NCBI GenBank assembly: GCA_963924555.1
Contig: OZ004582.1
Location: 2,852,001 to 2,916,000, forward strand
Reading direction: 5' to 3'
DNA: 64,000 bases
Origin: Crambe crambe
Taxonomy: Eukaryota > Porifera > Demospongiae > Poecilosclerida > Crambeidae
Shown here: positions 1-9,928 of the stretch, in pieces
Position numbering within the stretch: the stretch's first letter is position 1
Layout of the letters: each line of letters opens with the position of its first letter
Notes under the pieces: model-generated
The model's input: only the letters and a program-made list of their open reading frames with translations
What the model was told of the DNA's origin: nothing
The model's database searches: none
Position numbers and translations under genes: made by a program

Positions 1-558
1 GCCTCTACTTCAACAACCCCCATTGGCAATAATCATTCTCCCCTTTCAGACATTTTTAACCTTCCTATAAGAACAAAGGGATCGAAACCCAAGACAAAGA
101 GTGCACGTGTTTTGACAAGTAATGAGTGTATTGCTATTTTAAGAGAAAAAGAAGAACAGAAGAAGCGTGAAGCAGATGAAAAACAGAAGTGAATGGAAGA
201 GAGATTGTTGAAGCGAAAGCAAAGAGAAGAAGAACAAAAGCGTAAGCAAGAAGAAAAGGTTCATAAGGCAGAAGAAAGAGCTCGTAAGCAGGAGGAAAAG
301 GCTTGCCAAAAGAGAGCCAAAACAGGAAAGCATGGAAAAGATTTTGAATCTAATTCCAAAATTGCATGTTCTTCAAGAAAGAAAGCTAAAGCTTCATGTC
401 GATACCATACAAACTGACCTTTGCTGTGTTTGTTGTGGGTCCTACGCTGAAGACGAAGGCACTGATAGGGACTGGTTGGTAGTTGTGGCAGGTGGTTGCA
501 TGAGGACTGCATTCTACCATATTATTCTAATAATACCAAGCTATGTCCTTTATGTTGA
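1..558 (+). pseudogene. pogo/Jerky-like (DDE_1) transposase, C-terminal part
   Basis: The window opens inside this gene. Frame 1 reads a tail typical of pogo/Jerky-type transposases: a Ser/Pro-rich stretch, the motif RVLTSNECIAILREKEEQ (about bases 103-156), then a long Lys/Glu/Arg-rich coiled coil to about base 400. It ends in a PHD-like zinc cluster, CCVCCGSY followed by CGRWLHEDC and CPLC, with a stop at 556-558. The catalytic DDE core lies upstream of the window. It is dead: an in-frame TGA at 190-192 and two frame changes (near 400 and near 480). The zinc-finger cysteines are still legible, so decay is moderate. Family assignment is by motif recognition; a host gene derived from such a transposase cannot be excluded. 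Confidence 0.7.
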
Positions 559-1408
559 TTTTCATTATTTCATTATTATACATTCTTTCATTGATAGTAC
601 AAAAAAACTGGCACATAAGAATTTTATAATATGGTCTGGTAAAGGGTATTAATGATCACAGATTTCGATGGTGCTATCCATTTGGGATTGTGCCGGTAAT
701 AAGCTAGGGCCAAAGTTCTTTGAAGTAGCCGATGTTCGAATATGGTAGTTAGTATGTCTTGCCGATAAATGGTTGGTGTGGACGATCAATGAGGTAATAG
801 TCGTTTGTCTTTATGTGTCCGTCTGTTTTCCTGTAAAGTGAAATAAGAAGAACTGAGTGAGTTCACAGTACAGTGATAGACTACTTTTCATCTCGATCTC
901 GAACTGTATCTTGGAAGTGCATACATAACGCATTAGGATGGAAGGCGCAAACCTCGGCCAATAAACGAGGATCTACGCTAGCTATTATAACTGCAGCTTC
1001 ATTATAAAAACCAAGTACTGCAGCATCAAAGCAGTATGGCCCAAAAATCTGGCTGGAATAGTTATAATAGCTATATGTGCTAAATTTGTGGCCATCCCTA
1101 CTTCACATTTTTATTTCGAAGAAATTTTTTGCATTCATAGCTATAGCGCTCAAATTTGTAATATTTTGGACCTAAAAATGTGAATCATGAGCAAGATCAC
1201 TGCATGTCTATCATGGATTAAATTGAGGTCATATACCCTCGGGGTATTATAGAACCCACCCTTTTACATAGAAAGCTCTTGCCACTCTCTGAAAACTGGC
1301 ACAGTTGAGTGTCTCTAGGCACCTATTCAACAGGCTAGCTATCCAGCTAATTCAAGATAGGATTGAAGTTGGCTAGTGATCGATAATCTTGCTTTTATTC
1401 ATGTAGCA
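559..1408. other. Gene-free stretch with short inverted repeats
   Basis: No supported coding region. Around 980-1073 an inverted pair (agctattataact near 980, agttataatagct near 1060) encloses about 70 bases and looks like a small MITE core. A single arm of the fold-back MITE family described at 9139 and 28895 lies at 1088-1137. The rest is AT-rich with no recognisable signal. Confidence 0.5.
1088..1137. repeat. Single arm of the tagggat fold-back MITE family
   Basis: The stretch carries ccatccctacttcacat followed by tttttatttcgaagaaat and ttttttgcattc. It matches the outer end of the palindromic elements at 9139-9243 and 28895-29117. No opposite arm is seen here, so it is a half element or a deletion product. 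Confidence 0.55.
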
Positions 1409-1528
1409 ATGAAAAAGAGAAAGATGTGGCAAGACTCAGAGATGCTGAATGCTATGAAGAAAGTTGAAGAAGGAGATGATCGCATTGCCCACAGATCTCG
1501 TTCTGGACCCACACGCTCAGCCATATAA
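1409..1528 (+). pseudogene. pogo-type transposase N-terminal fragment
   Basis: A 39-codon frame beginning MKKRKMWQDSEMLNAMKKVE resembles the start of the psq/pogo helix-turn-helix in Jerky/Tigger-type transposases, where an RK-x-W motif is followed by an acidic helix with AM-x-x-V. The downstream half of the helix-turn-helix is missing; the frame closes at a TAA and no catalytic region follows. It could be a deletion derivative of the same element family as the tail at 1-558, but it is too short for certainty. Confidence 0.3.
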
Positions 1529-1737
1529 AGCAGATAGGCCATTAGTCAAGACTGTACTGGCTTTCCCTTGACTAAAAAAATGGTTGGGCCTAGCAAACTA
1601 GGCCTGGGGTAACTAGGGTGACTGGCGTCTGCTGCTACAGGTCACTAAGTCACTTGGGTCACTGCTGTATTCACTGTTGGGGTCACTGCTTGGATTACTG
1701 GGAATATGGGGTAATTGCTATCACTAAGGTCACTGTG

Positions 1738-3093
1738 AGGATGATCTGACCTTCATGTCAGAGTCACTGACATTGTCTTGTGACCAGTCCCACAGCTTCC
1801 ATAGTTTTTCAGAATAGCACTCAGTGATGCAGCTCGGACAGTCCACCTTGTTGGGCAGAGTATTTTCAGAGTTGGTGAGTCATTTGCCCCAGAATTTCTG
1901 CTTGTTTCTACAGAACTCTTTTAGGACTCTTCTTTATTAATTTAGTGATTTCATAAGCCATATCAAGCATATCTTTCAGCAGTGGAATATTTTTTATTGT
2001 ATCTCCAACAGCAAGGTTTAGTGAGTGGCAGTAGCAGTGTGTTAGCAGACACTTTCCATTCAGTTCTTGATTTGCGCAGCAACCCCATTTTTTGGTTCCA
2101 GTCATGATTGAACATCCATCGTAGTACTGCCCACGGGCATCTTGAATTCTGAGGTTCATACGCAGCAGCACATCTTTATGCAAGAGACAATTGTATCTGC
2201 ATTTGTCTGAGCAACTGGCATCAGACCAATCATCTCCTTGTCCACCCAACGTATACAAAATTAATTACAAGTTGTTCAATGTTGCTTGCATCAGTAGTCT
2301 CATCAGCCATGATACTGTAGTATCCAGATTCAGCTATGTCACTTGCTATACCACGCAGCACTTTCAGAGCCATGATTTGTAGTATTTCATTCTAAATTGC
2401 TTGTCATAAGAATTTCCAATCCACCTTTGAAGCACTTTATCATCTTCAGCTTGGAGAAGGAGGAGCTGCTTGAAATTTGACTCCTCCTCTTGCTTGCCCT
2501 TACGAAGGGCAATGACATAGTGACCTCTCATGTTTACGGAAACCCTTGTTTTTACAAAGAGCATTTTTCCAATTTCTGAACCCATCAGACAAGAATGAGC
2601 TTTCAGATCTTGTGTCAAGATGAAGCAGTCCCTTCAAATTGGCTGTGGCACAAGTGTGGCAAATTATAGAATCTGAACTTGGAAGATAATGCAGCCATGA
2701 AAATTGTGAGTACCAAGCTGGTTGGAAAGCTCGTTGATGATCCATTTGGGTTTTAGGGTATTTGATATTAACTGGTTGGTAAGGATTTTGAGGAAAGACA
2801 TTCAGAGTTGAGGATATTCTACTGGCTTCAGGTTTCTGCACCTGAGAAACACAAAGAGTCTAGCTAATGCTTATTTTTTACTTTCTATCTCAGCTTTTCA
2901 AGTAATATAGCTAAATATCATGTTTGTTCAAATGACTTACTACTTCAGATTCTTTTGCCACTGCAACCTGTGCATCTTGGCAATTGGAGTCATCTGATTC
3001 TTGGTCTTGATCATCAGCCTTCTCCTCAGATTCCCTTAGTCTCTTGGGTGCACTTTGACAAAAACTAAGCAAGGAGGCTTGTCTTTTAGCCAT
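1738..3093 (-). pseudogene. hAT transposase (ZMYM1-like, TTF zinc finger + DUF4371)
   Basis: The first exon starts MAKRQASLLSFCQSAPKRLR at 3093 and is acidic after that. A 99-bp intron (2940 down to 2842) has a GTAAGT donor and a TTTCTCAG acceptor and keeps the frame open into exon 2, which reads VQKPEASRISSTLNVFPQNP. A TTF-type zinc-finger region follows (FSWLHYLPSSDSIICHTCAT, FRNWKNAL). Near 2500-2400 come the helical linker RAEDDKVLQRWI and, at 2200-1910, the DUF4371 signature (DVLLRMNL, DARGQYYDGCSIM, THCYCHSLNLAVGDTIK, ELT/KLIKKSPKR). The frame changes about three times and has stops; the catalytic tail beyond the LWDWSQDNVSDSDM motif near 1760 is absent. The gypsy LTR at 3132-3519 lies only 39 bp upstream, so the element probably landed in the hAT 5' region. 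Confidence 0.75.
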
Positions 3094-3131
3094 GATTCAA
3101 TCTGTACTATACTATGTTACTTGGCAGCTGC

Positions 3132-3519
3132 TGTGAGTTTCGCTCCTGGCCCTGACCCCACCCCGTCAAGTAGGTAATAAAGATATTGTTCAGTACACAA
3201 ACACACACAGGGGTAGGATACAAGAGAATGAGCACAAGAACGAGAACTGAGGAAAATGACAAAAATCAAGGATTATAAGGAGAGAGTGAACCAATGAGGA
3301 AGGGAGTTATTTTTAGATGACCAATGGGAACAAGTAGTATTTTAAGAATTGCCTAACAGAAAATGTATTAATTAACTAAACCACAACTAAAGAGAAATTA
3401 CAGAACAAAATCATGTACACATAAAGGTGATTATACAAGACATAATTAACAACATACATAACATAGACTTACAGTTACAAATGAGTGTTCAAGTGTTTAT
3501 GTGGGGCTTGGACCTCACA
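3132..3519 (-). repeat. LTR of the Gmr1-like gypsy element
   Basis: Read on the reverse strand, this 388-bp block starts TGTGAG and ends CTCACA, the perfect short inverted ends expected of an LTR. It directly follows a purine-rich tract (gtgggggga) that would act as the polypurine primer, 31 bp after the Pol stop codon. No second copy of this sequence was found upstream of gag in the window. Confidence 0.65.
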
Positions 3520-6500
3520 TCCCCCCACTGAGACTGGAGCCGGTCGTCTTCAGGTGATGTCCGGCCAGGCCTGCCGACTAAGACCATCTGCATTGGTGTT
3601 GTTGGCTCCTGGTTTATGAATGACTTCAAACGAGAAGGGCTGGAGTGCCAAGCTCCACCGAGTGAGCCTACTGTTGGTGTTTTTCATTGTCTGCAGATGG
3701 ATTAGGGCCTTGTGATCGGTCAGCAATTTGAAAGGTTGACCCAGGAGATAAACAGCGAAGTGTTTAGCTGCCTCGACAACTCCCAGTAGCTCCACTTCAG
3801 TAGCCGAATACTTCTTCTCTCTTTCAAGTAGCTTGCGGCTGTAGTATGCAATGGGTCTTTCTTGATCTAGTTCGTCTGATTGAGTAAGAACAGCACCTAT
3901 GCCGACATATGAGGCATCTGTGTGAAGACTAAAGGTCTTGGAATAGTCAGGAGTGGCCAATACCGTGTCAGAAGCAAGTTGGTTTTTGAGTTTCTGGAAT
4001 GCTTGCTGGTGCCTTTCTTCCCAGGGGAGTACTTCTGGCGATGACTTCCTAAGGAGTTCAGTGAGCACTGCAGCAGTGGAACCATAATCCTTGATGAATT
4101 TACGATAATAACCTGAGAGGCCAAGGAAGGCTCTAAGGTCCTTCTTTTTCTTGGGAACTCGGAATTCCTCGATAGCTTTGGTTTTAGCCAGCTGTGGTCT
4201 CAGGAACCCTCGGCCAACAGTGTGTCCTAGGAAATCTATGCTCGGTCGTACAAAGGAACACTTCTTCAGCTTAGAGGTCAATCCAGCTTTCCTGAGAGCG
4301 GTTAAGGTCTGTTTCAAATGGAGGAGATGGTCATCCCAAGTGTCACTTGTGACTAAAATGTCATCTATATATGCCGTGGAATGTGGTAGGTCCTTTAAGA
4401 CTCGGTCCATCAGCCTCTGGAAAATACTCGGGGCATTTCTTAGTCCAAAAGGTAGAACGTTGTACTCATATTTGCCGCTGGTGGTCACAAATGCAGTCTT
4501 GTGCTTATCTTCCTCCTCTATAGGCACTTGATAATAACCCTTGGCCAGGTCCAAGGTAGACATGAACCTGGCTCGAGCTGCTCTCTCAATCATCTCATCT
4601 ATCCGTGGGAGGGGGTACGGGTCTGCGACAGTGAGGCTATTGAGTCGGCGGAAATCTGTACACATCCTCAACCCTCCATCTGGTTTGTGGACACACACGA
4701 CAGGAGATGAGTATGGGCTATCAGAGTCCCGGATCACCTCCAGTTCCAGTAGTCCTTCAATCTCCTTCTGGAGCAGTTCCCTCCACCTCTCAGGAACTCT
4801 GTAAGGGGGAAGGGAAAAGGGAATGTCAGTAGTGATGTGAATAGAGCAAGTGAGGACGTCAGTTCTTCCTGGTGTATCTGAGAACACACTGTCAAATTGT
4901 TGAAGCACATCAACCAGCTGGTGCCTCCTTCCTTCCGGCAAGTCAGTATCACAGCAGGTACCAGTCCAACGGTCCTCTGGATTGCCAGGTTGGGATGAAA
5001 CGTCGGCTTGAGCCGGTAGAGGTTGAGGAGTGGTAGGGTGGGGGACCAGCTCCAGCTGGCCCGAGTCATCTAGACTCCCATCGGCAACCATGACAGTAGC
5101 TGCCACTTCCCTCACAAATCGCTTAAGTGAGTTTCTGTGGAAGTTCCTTCCAGGGACTCCACGTAGAGGAGCAGATATCCGATAGGTCACTGGGGAGGTT
5201 TTCTCCAGGATCCGAAATGGTCCTCTCCACTGCTCAGCAATCCCCTTAGGTTCTGCAGGGAGGCGGACAAGAACTTCCTCACCCTCAATGAATGGGTCAT
5301 CATCTGCTCTTCTGTCATAGAGTTTCTTTCTCTTTTCTTTGGCTTTCTCGTCATTCTTGGTCATCAGAAGCTGTCCAAGTTCCAACCTCTTCTGAACATC
5401 CCACAAGTATTCTGCTGTCTTGACGGGAAGATGCTCCTCCCCCGTCCACGCCTCTCTGAGCACTGCCTCAGGGCCTCGAGCCTCACGGCCATACAGAAGC
5501 TGGTATGGGCTAAAGCCTGTGGATGAATGTACTGTAGTCCTGTAGGCAAACAAGACATAGGGTAAAAATAAGTCCCAATTCTTCTCAGCATCAGCTTTCT
5601 TCCCCAACATGCGTTTGAGGGTGGCATGGAAACGTTCTAGCATGCCATTGCTCTGTGGTCTATAAGGTGTTGTCCTTAAGTGCTCGATCTTCAACTTCTG
5701 TAACAGGGCTGTGGTTAGTTTGCCCACGAAATTCTGTCCATTATCAGTCAAAATCGTGGCTGGTAATCCATGGCGGGAGAACACTTCAATCATGGCATCC
5801 GTTGTAGTCTCAGCATCCGCCTTCTTCATCGGAATGGCTTCTGGCCACCTGGAGCTAAAGTCCATCAAAGTTAGTATATAGGTGTTCCCTCTTTTTGTTC
5901 GTTTCAAGGGTCCTACAACATCAAGGGCGACTTGCTCCCATGGTCGAGAGATCACTGGTAGGGGTTGTAACTCTGCCTTTGGTCCGTAGCTAGGGTTTCC
6001 CCTTTGGCAGGCCTCACAGGCCTTACACCAAGCTTTGGTGTCTTTAGACATGGCAGGCCAATAGAATTGACTGGCTAACTTCTGTACGGTTTTCTTACTG
6101 CCTAAATGGCCAGAAATTGGGGAAGTGTGAGCAGCTTCCCAGGCTGCTTTTCTCAATGGTGTAGGCAAGGCTAGTAGCCAAGTTTCCTTTCCCCAGCTAT
6201 CCTGAGCCACCCGCCCTAGCTGACCCTTCCTCACGCTATACGTAGAATCAGAGTCCGTCCTGGCAGTGCCCCAGAAGTCAGCGAGAGAGGTGTCTGCCTT
6301 CTGTAGCTGGATCACAGATTGTCTGTTGAGCTGGCCCAGTTCAACTATGTCTGGCACGGGTGTCTCGTCCTGAATGGGTCCAGGTGGTGTCCAGCCTTCC
6401 ATCAGCTGTGATTGCGTTTGGGTCCTTCTTCCTTTGGCCACAGCTGCGGAGCCCTCCACACCAAGGTCAGCATTACAGGAATCTTCATCGTTGCCCTCAG

Positions 6501-8253
6501 ACCCAGATCCATGACCTGTAAGGGAAGAGGGAAGGGAGTTGGTGGTGGGGTTGGGGTTAGGGGGTGGAGAATTGCTCAAAGAGCTTGTGGGGGTGGCCAC
6601 CTCCTTTGTGGTTGTGTCATCTTCAGGAGTAGCATCCAGTTGAGTGGCTCTCACACCATCCCTCTCAGTATCCTCCTTGTCTTTTCTTTGCTCTTCTTGG
6701 AGTTTCTTCACCTGGGCTCTCGTCAATACGGCCACTTCCTGGTTCTGCTGGACATCCTCCTTTGTGGTCAGAGCTCCATCAGTTGTCTCCTTCGGTAGTG
6801 GTTCAGGGCCTATGCTCCATTGAATGCGGAGACCTGGGGTGTTTTTACCCAGTAAAACTGGATAGGAGAGGCTCCCCCTGGGCAGTACAGCTGCTTCTAG
6901 CTTGAAGTGACGTCCCCTCACTGATACAGGTAGTTCCACAAGTCGACAGTCAACTGGCTCTCCAGTAGCACCGGCCACCATTGTCTGGCCCACTGTGGTT
7001 GTCTTCTCAGGCACCAGGTCCTGCGTAACTACCGAAATATCGGCACCAGAATCCACTAGAATTCTTTTGACACGTTTGCCTGCCACTGTTCCGGAGACGA
7101 CACATGAGCTCGATAGGGGTGAGTCCTTGTCAATATCAGAGATATAGTTGACCTTCTGGGGGCAGTTAGGGGCAATGTGTCCCTTGGCGTTACACTTGTG
7201 ACAAATCACGCCTCCACCAGTATTGCTGTTACTGTTTTTGGGTCGGTTGTTAGCACCTTTGTGCTGTTGTCGTTGGATGGGGGGCCGGCTCTCCTCCAGA
7301 GTATCCACCTTTCCAGGTGCCAGTGATTCCCCTCCAGATTTTTCAGAGTGGTCCTGATGGTCCTTCCAGAACTTCTTGTACTGTTGCCCTCCTGTGGTTC
7401 CCTGTTTCCAAGGCTTCTTATGGTAGTCTTCTCCTCCCTGTCGACGTTGGGGTTTCTGTCCTCCCAGTCGATATTCACCTGTATAACTAGAGACAGACAT
7501 GCCATGGTTACCAAAGTAATCATCAGCCAGGCGATAGGTGTCAATAAGCGTCTGTGGTGCCCGGTCTCTGACAAATCCAGCTGCTCCAGCCGGTAAGAAG
7601 TGTATAAATCGTTCAATAGTCATCCTTTCCTGGACTTTTGCGATAGTATCTGCAGTTGAAAATCTTGTACACAGCCTGTGTAGCTTGGTTCCATATGTCT
7701 GGAATGACTCTCCTGGCGTCTTGGTAAGAGAGAAGAAAGTGGCTCCTGCTCTTTTATAAGTTTCCTGGCAGGTTGCCAACACTGCTTCCTTCACACTGTC
7801 ATACTTTAGTCTCTCCTCAACAGGCAGTGACTGTGCAGCCATCCTGGGTGTTTGGCTAAGGAGTGGGACTAACGTCTGCGCCCACATGAACTTTGGAATT
7901 TCTCGGGCCTCCATGTTAGCTTCAAAAAGTTCAATGTACTCCACTATATCAGCGCCATCTTCCATGTGTTTTGGGCTAGGGATCGATCGCTGGAGCTCCC
8001 TTTCCCTGGCTGCTTCTCTCTCTTCCTTTCTGTCCTTCTTGCGTTGCTCTTCCATTGCCATCCTCTCTCGTTTAGCCTTTTCTTCCAGTTCCTGCTTCTC
8101 TCGTTTGGCTTTTTCTTCCATCTGTTGTCTCTCATATCTGCTTCTTTCGTCGATTCGTTCAAGCATAGCAGTATTCTGACTCTGCAGGGCTGCCATGTTG
8201 GCAAGGTTTTGTCGCTGGAGCTCAGCGATGAGAGCGAGTGTTTGAGGGTCTGC
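3132..8253 (-). mobile_element. Ty3/gypsy LTR retrotransposon, Gmr1-like domain order
   Basis: Parts in order on the reverse strand: Gag with a long Lys/Glu coiled coil and SCAN/retro-gag-like region, zinc knuckle, aspartic protease, integrase, reverse transcriptase, RNase H, polypurine tract, LTR. Integrase before reverse transcriptase is unusual for Ty3/gypsy and is the hallmark of the Gmr1 group. The coding part looks whole as one long frame, which suggests a young insertion, although only one LTR is visible and the upstream end runs into pogo-type transposase sequence near 8253. No envelope gene is seen. Confidence 0.8.
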
Positions 8254-8472
8254 TTTTATATCAATTAAAAACTGTGCCTTCACTGCTTCAAAGTCCTCGA
8301 CAGTAATCTTTGCCTTGGTATTTGCCCTACGCTTAACAAAACCCATGCGACTTAAAAGATGCTTGCCCCAATGTTTACTCAAGATTATGTGGCCGCCATT
8401 GAAAGCAAGGAGATTACTATCTTCCACCATTTGCTCTAAGGGTTTGCAAATAAGCCCTGACCTGCATTTCAA
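3550..8472 (-). CDS. Gag-Pol polyprotein (INT before RT) with pogo-derived N-terminus
   Basis: One 1640-residue frame. Residues 1 to about 73 do not look like Gag: they carry NGGHIILSKHWGKHLLSRMG and FVKRRANTKAKITVEDFE, the second DNA-binding region of pogo/CENP-B-type transposases. Then come a charged coiled coil (about 80-160), a capsid-like region (about 165-330), zinc knuckle CHKCNAKGHIAPNCP (about 423-437), protease VDSGADISVV (about 470-480), a Pro/Ser/Thr linker, the integrase H2C2 finger (about 785-825: HLGSKKTVQKL, CKACEACQRG), the integrase core (about 840-990 with LDVVGP and TDNGQNF), reverse transcriptase (about 1190-1450, YIDDILV active site near 1367), RNase H (LHTDASYVGIGA near 1518) and a tail with NTNADGLSRQ. 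The product would assemble particles and copy and integrate the element. The start at 8472 is simply the first Met of the frame; the true Gag start is uncertain. Confidence 0.85.
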   Translation of the reverse strand: MKCRSGLICKPLEQMVEDSNLLAFNGGHIILSKHWGKHLLSRMGFVKRRANTKAKITVEDFEAVKAQFLIDIKADPQTLALIAELQRQNLANMAALQSQNTAMLERIDERSRYERQQMEEKAKREKQELEEKAKRERMAMEEQRKKDRKEEREAARERELQRSIPSPKHMEDGADIVEYIELFEANMEAREIPKFMWAQTLVPLLSQTPRMAAQSLPVEERLKYDSVKEAVLATCQETYKRAGATFFSLTKTPGESFQTYGTKLHRLCTRFSTADTIAKVQERMTIERFIHFLPAGAAGFVRDRAPQTLIDTYRLADDYFGNHGMSVSSYTGEYRLGGQKPQRRQGGEDYHKKPWKQGTTGGQQYKKFWKDHQDHSEKSGGESLAPGKVDTLEESRPPIQRQQHKGANNRPKNSNSNTGGGVICHKCNAKGHIAPNCPQKVNYISDIDKDSPLSSSCVVSGTVAGKRVKRILVDSGADISVVTQDLVPEKTTTVGQTMVAGATGEPVDCRLVELPVSVRGRHFKLEAAVLPRGSLSYPVLLGKNTPGLRIQWSIGPEPLPKETTDGALTTKEDVQQNQEVAVLTRAQVKKLQEEQRKDKEDTERDGVRATQLDATPEDDTTTKEVATPTSSLSNSPPPNPNPTTNSLPSSLTGHGSGSEGNDEDSCNADLGVEGSAAVAKGRRTQTQSQLMEGWTPPGPIQDETPVPDIVELGQLNRQSVIQLQKADTSLADFWGTARTDSDSTYSVRKGQLGRVAQDSWGKETWLLALPTPLRKAAWEAAHTSPISGHLGSKKTVQKLASQFYWPAMSKDTKAWCKACEACQRGNPSYGPKAELQPLPVISRPWEQVALDVVGPLKRTKRGNTYILTLMDFSSRWPEAIPMKKADAETTTDAMIEVFSRHGLPATILTDNGQNFVGKLTTALLQKLKIEHLRTTPYRPQSNGMLERFHATLKRMLGKKADAEKNWDLFLPYVLFAYRTTVHSSTGFSPYQLLYGREARGPEAVLREAWTGEEHLPVKTAEYLWDVQKRLELGQLLMTKNDEKAKEKRKKLYDRRADDDPFIEGEEVLVRLPAEPKGIAEQWRGPFRILEKTSPVTYRISAPLRGVPGRNFHRNSLKRFVREVAATVMVADGSLDDSGQLELVPHPTTPQPLPAQADVSSQPGNPEDRWTGTCCDTDLPEGRRHQLVDVLQQFDSVFSDTPGRTDVLTCSIHITTDIPFSLPPYRVPERWRELLQKEIEGLLELEVIRDSDSPYSSPVVCVHKPDGGLRMCTDFRRLNSLTVADPYPLPRIDEMIERAARARFMSTLDLAKGYYQVPIEEEDKHKTAFVTTSGKYEYNVLPFGLRNAPSIFQRLMDRVLKDLPHSTAYIDDILVTSDTWDDHLLHLKQTLTALRKAGLTSKLKKCSFVRPSIDFLGHTVGRGFLRPQLAKTKAIEEFRVPKKKKDLRAFLGLSGYYRKFIKDYGSTAAVLTELLRKSSPEVLPWEERHQQAFQKLKNQLASDTVLATPDYSKTFSLHTDASYVGIGAVLTQSDELDQERPIAYYSRKLLEREKKYSATEVELLGVVEAAKHFAVYLLGQPFKLLTDHKALIHLQTMKNTNSRLTRWSLALQPFSFEVIHKPGANNTNADGLSRQAWPDIT

Positions 8473-8939
8473 GCTTTTCTCCTATGAGGTAGGGACGTCC
8501 TCTTTTCTTTTCGGGTAACTTCTTTACTATCAAATCATCCTTCAAATCTTTTTTGTTCTTCTCTAGCTCAGCAATATAGGCATTCCTCCACGTACGAACG
8601 CTACTTTCCTTCAAAGGATCCGACAATTTGCCAGCGTAATAATGTACAGTGGAGGCTCTCTTCTTGCAATTTCAGCCCGTTTTTCTGCAGAATATCTAGA
8701 GTATGGCCCTCTGGTGCTGGTGGTAGATCCCTGCTTTAGCGCGGTAGAAACTTTGGAATTCGCTGCTTCTATAGAAGAAGAGGGAACTGATTTGCTGCAA
8801 ATACAGTTTACGCATTGCGCACGCGCATACATAACACGTGGAAGGTAAAAAAATTCGAGGGCATAATTTTTCGTGTTTTGAGAAAAATCCGCGAAAACCT
8901 CGAAAATAAAGTGCCTCGAAAATAGAGCGCTATACGGTA
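8254..8939 (-). pseudogene. pogo-type (DDE_1) transposase 5' part with terminal repeat
   Basis: On the reverse strand the element appears to begin at about 8939 with TACCGTATAGCGCTCTATTT, followed by the direct motif cctcgaaaata and then a possible start Met at 8832 (MYARAQCVNCICSK). The protein shows GPYSRYSAEKRAEIARR, KLSDPLKESSVRTWRNAYIA, LPEKKRGRPYLIGEKLEMQV and YLQTLRANGGR, the usual order of the N-terminal DNA-binding half of this family. One frame change lies near 8650, and a short internal loss follows GGR near 8415. After that NLLAFNGGHIILSKHWGKH continues in the frame of the downstream Gag-Pol up to about 8253. The catalytic DDE half is missing on this side of the retroelement and also beyond its LTR. 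Confidence 0.7.
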
Positions 8940-9928
8940 CGTACCATCTCAATAATTATTTCAGTGATCACATACGTAATAATTAGCTAATGTTGTTGCA
9001 CTTCAAAAATGTTCACTCCTTTAAGTACTCCATTACACTGCAGATGATCATCCTTCAAGGTGGTCATACTCTCCTCCCTGAACAGAATGAACGCATTATA
9101 CCTTAAATATCCATAAAGGAAAAGAATGGAAACAAGTGAATGCATTAAAAGAAATAAAAATGTGAAGTAGGGATGGCCCCCCAAAAAATAGTATCTCATA
9201 CTAAATTTGGGGGCATCCCTACCTAAGAAATTTTTTGCATTCATAATACTGTAGCTATACCATCATGTGGCTAGTAAAATTTTCCAGAAAAGCTGCATCA
9301 AGCTATTGCATCCCCCCCCCCCCCCCCCCCCAAAAAAAAAAATGATGGGGGATGTAATTTCACTTGGGGAATCTATAAGTCCACCTATTGTGCTGGCATA
9401 AAAATATTCTAAGGCCATCTAAAATAAGTTTGAGCACAAAAGGTCACAATGACATGACTAATACCCAACATTAAAGATATCAAACTGAAAGCCCAACATA
9501 TCAGACTGTGGACACAAAGCCAGTCACATGACCACAAACCCAACATCAGGATACTAATAGCCCAAAATATCAGCACATGACCACTAAGCTCAACATATAG
9601 TTCACCAAGGCAGTAATTGCCAAAATAGTGTTGAGCAAAAATGACACATATCTCCATTACAGATATTTGAATTGGTGCCAGATTTGGAATAGGAACAAAA
9701 GGGTTATGAAATTATAGTTTGGCTGAATTGGTTTCTATGACAACGCCACTGACCTTTGACCCCATGGGTACAAGTAACACTGTAATAGTAATTGAATATC
9801 TGTAACTACAACCAAAGGGCATTACCATATTTAATGATTTTTTAATCAGCACATCTCTAGGGCACATAAAAAGGTTCTATAGAGAGTTTTCATTGCTAAC
9901 ATGATTTTTATGGAAATTAAAATTAATT
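8940..9928. other. No gene; MITE and homopolymer only
   Basis: Contains the fold-back MITE at 9139-9243 and a C-run followed by an A-run at about 9310-9342. The stretch 9420-9620 repeats short phrases such as cccaacat and acatgacc without a regular period. No supported coding region, and no promoter I can defend. Confidence 0.5.
9139..9243. repeat. Fold-back MITE, short member
   Basis: The left arm begins gaatgcattaaaagaaataa and contains gtagggatggcccccc. The right arm (about 9208-9243) is its imperfect reverse complement, with gggggcatccctac and ttttttgcattc. The loop is under 30 bases. It belongs with 1088-1137, 26329-26595 and 28895-29117. Confidence 0.65.

Noticed and set aside
4151-8268. 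Forward frames of 60-130 codons inside the Gmr1-like element
   Set aside because: They are antisense shadows of the long reverse-strand polyprotein.
9301-9345. C-run followed by A-run as a possible structural signal
   Set aside because: Homopolymers like this recur (19750, 48079, 51010, 57036) and may partly be assembly artefacts; no specific role can be supported.
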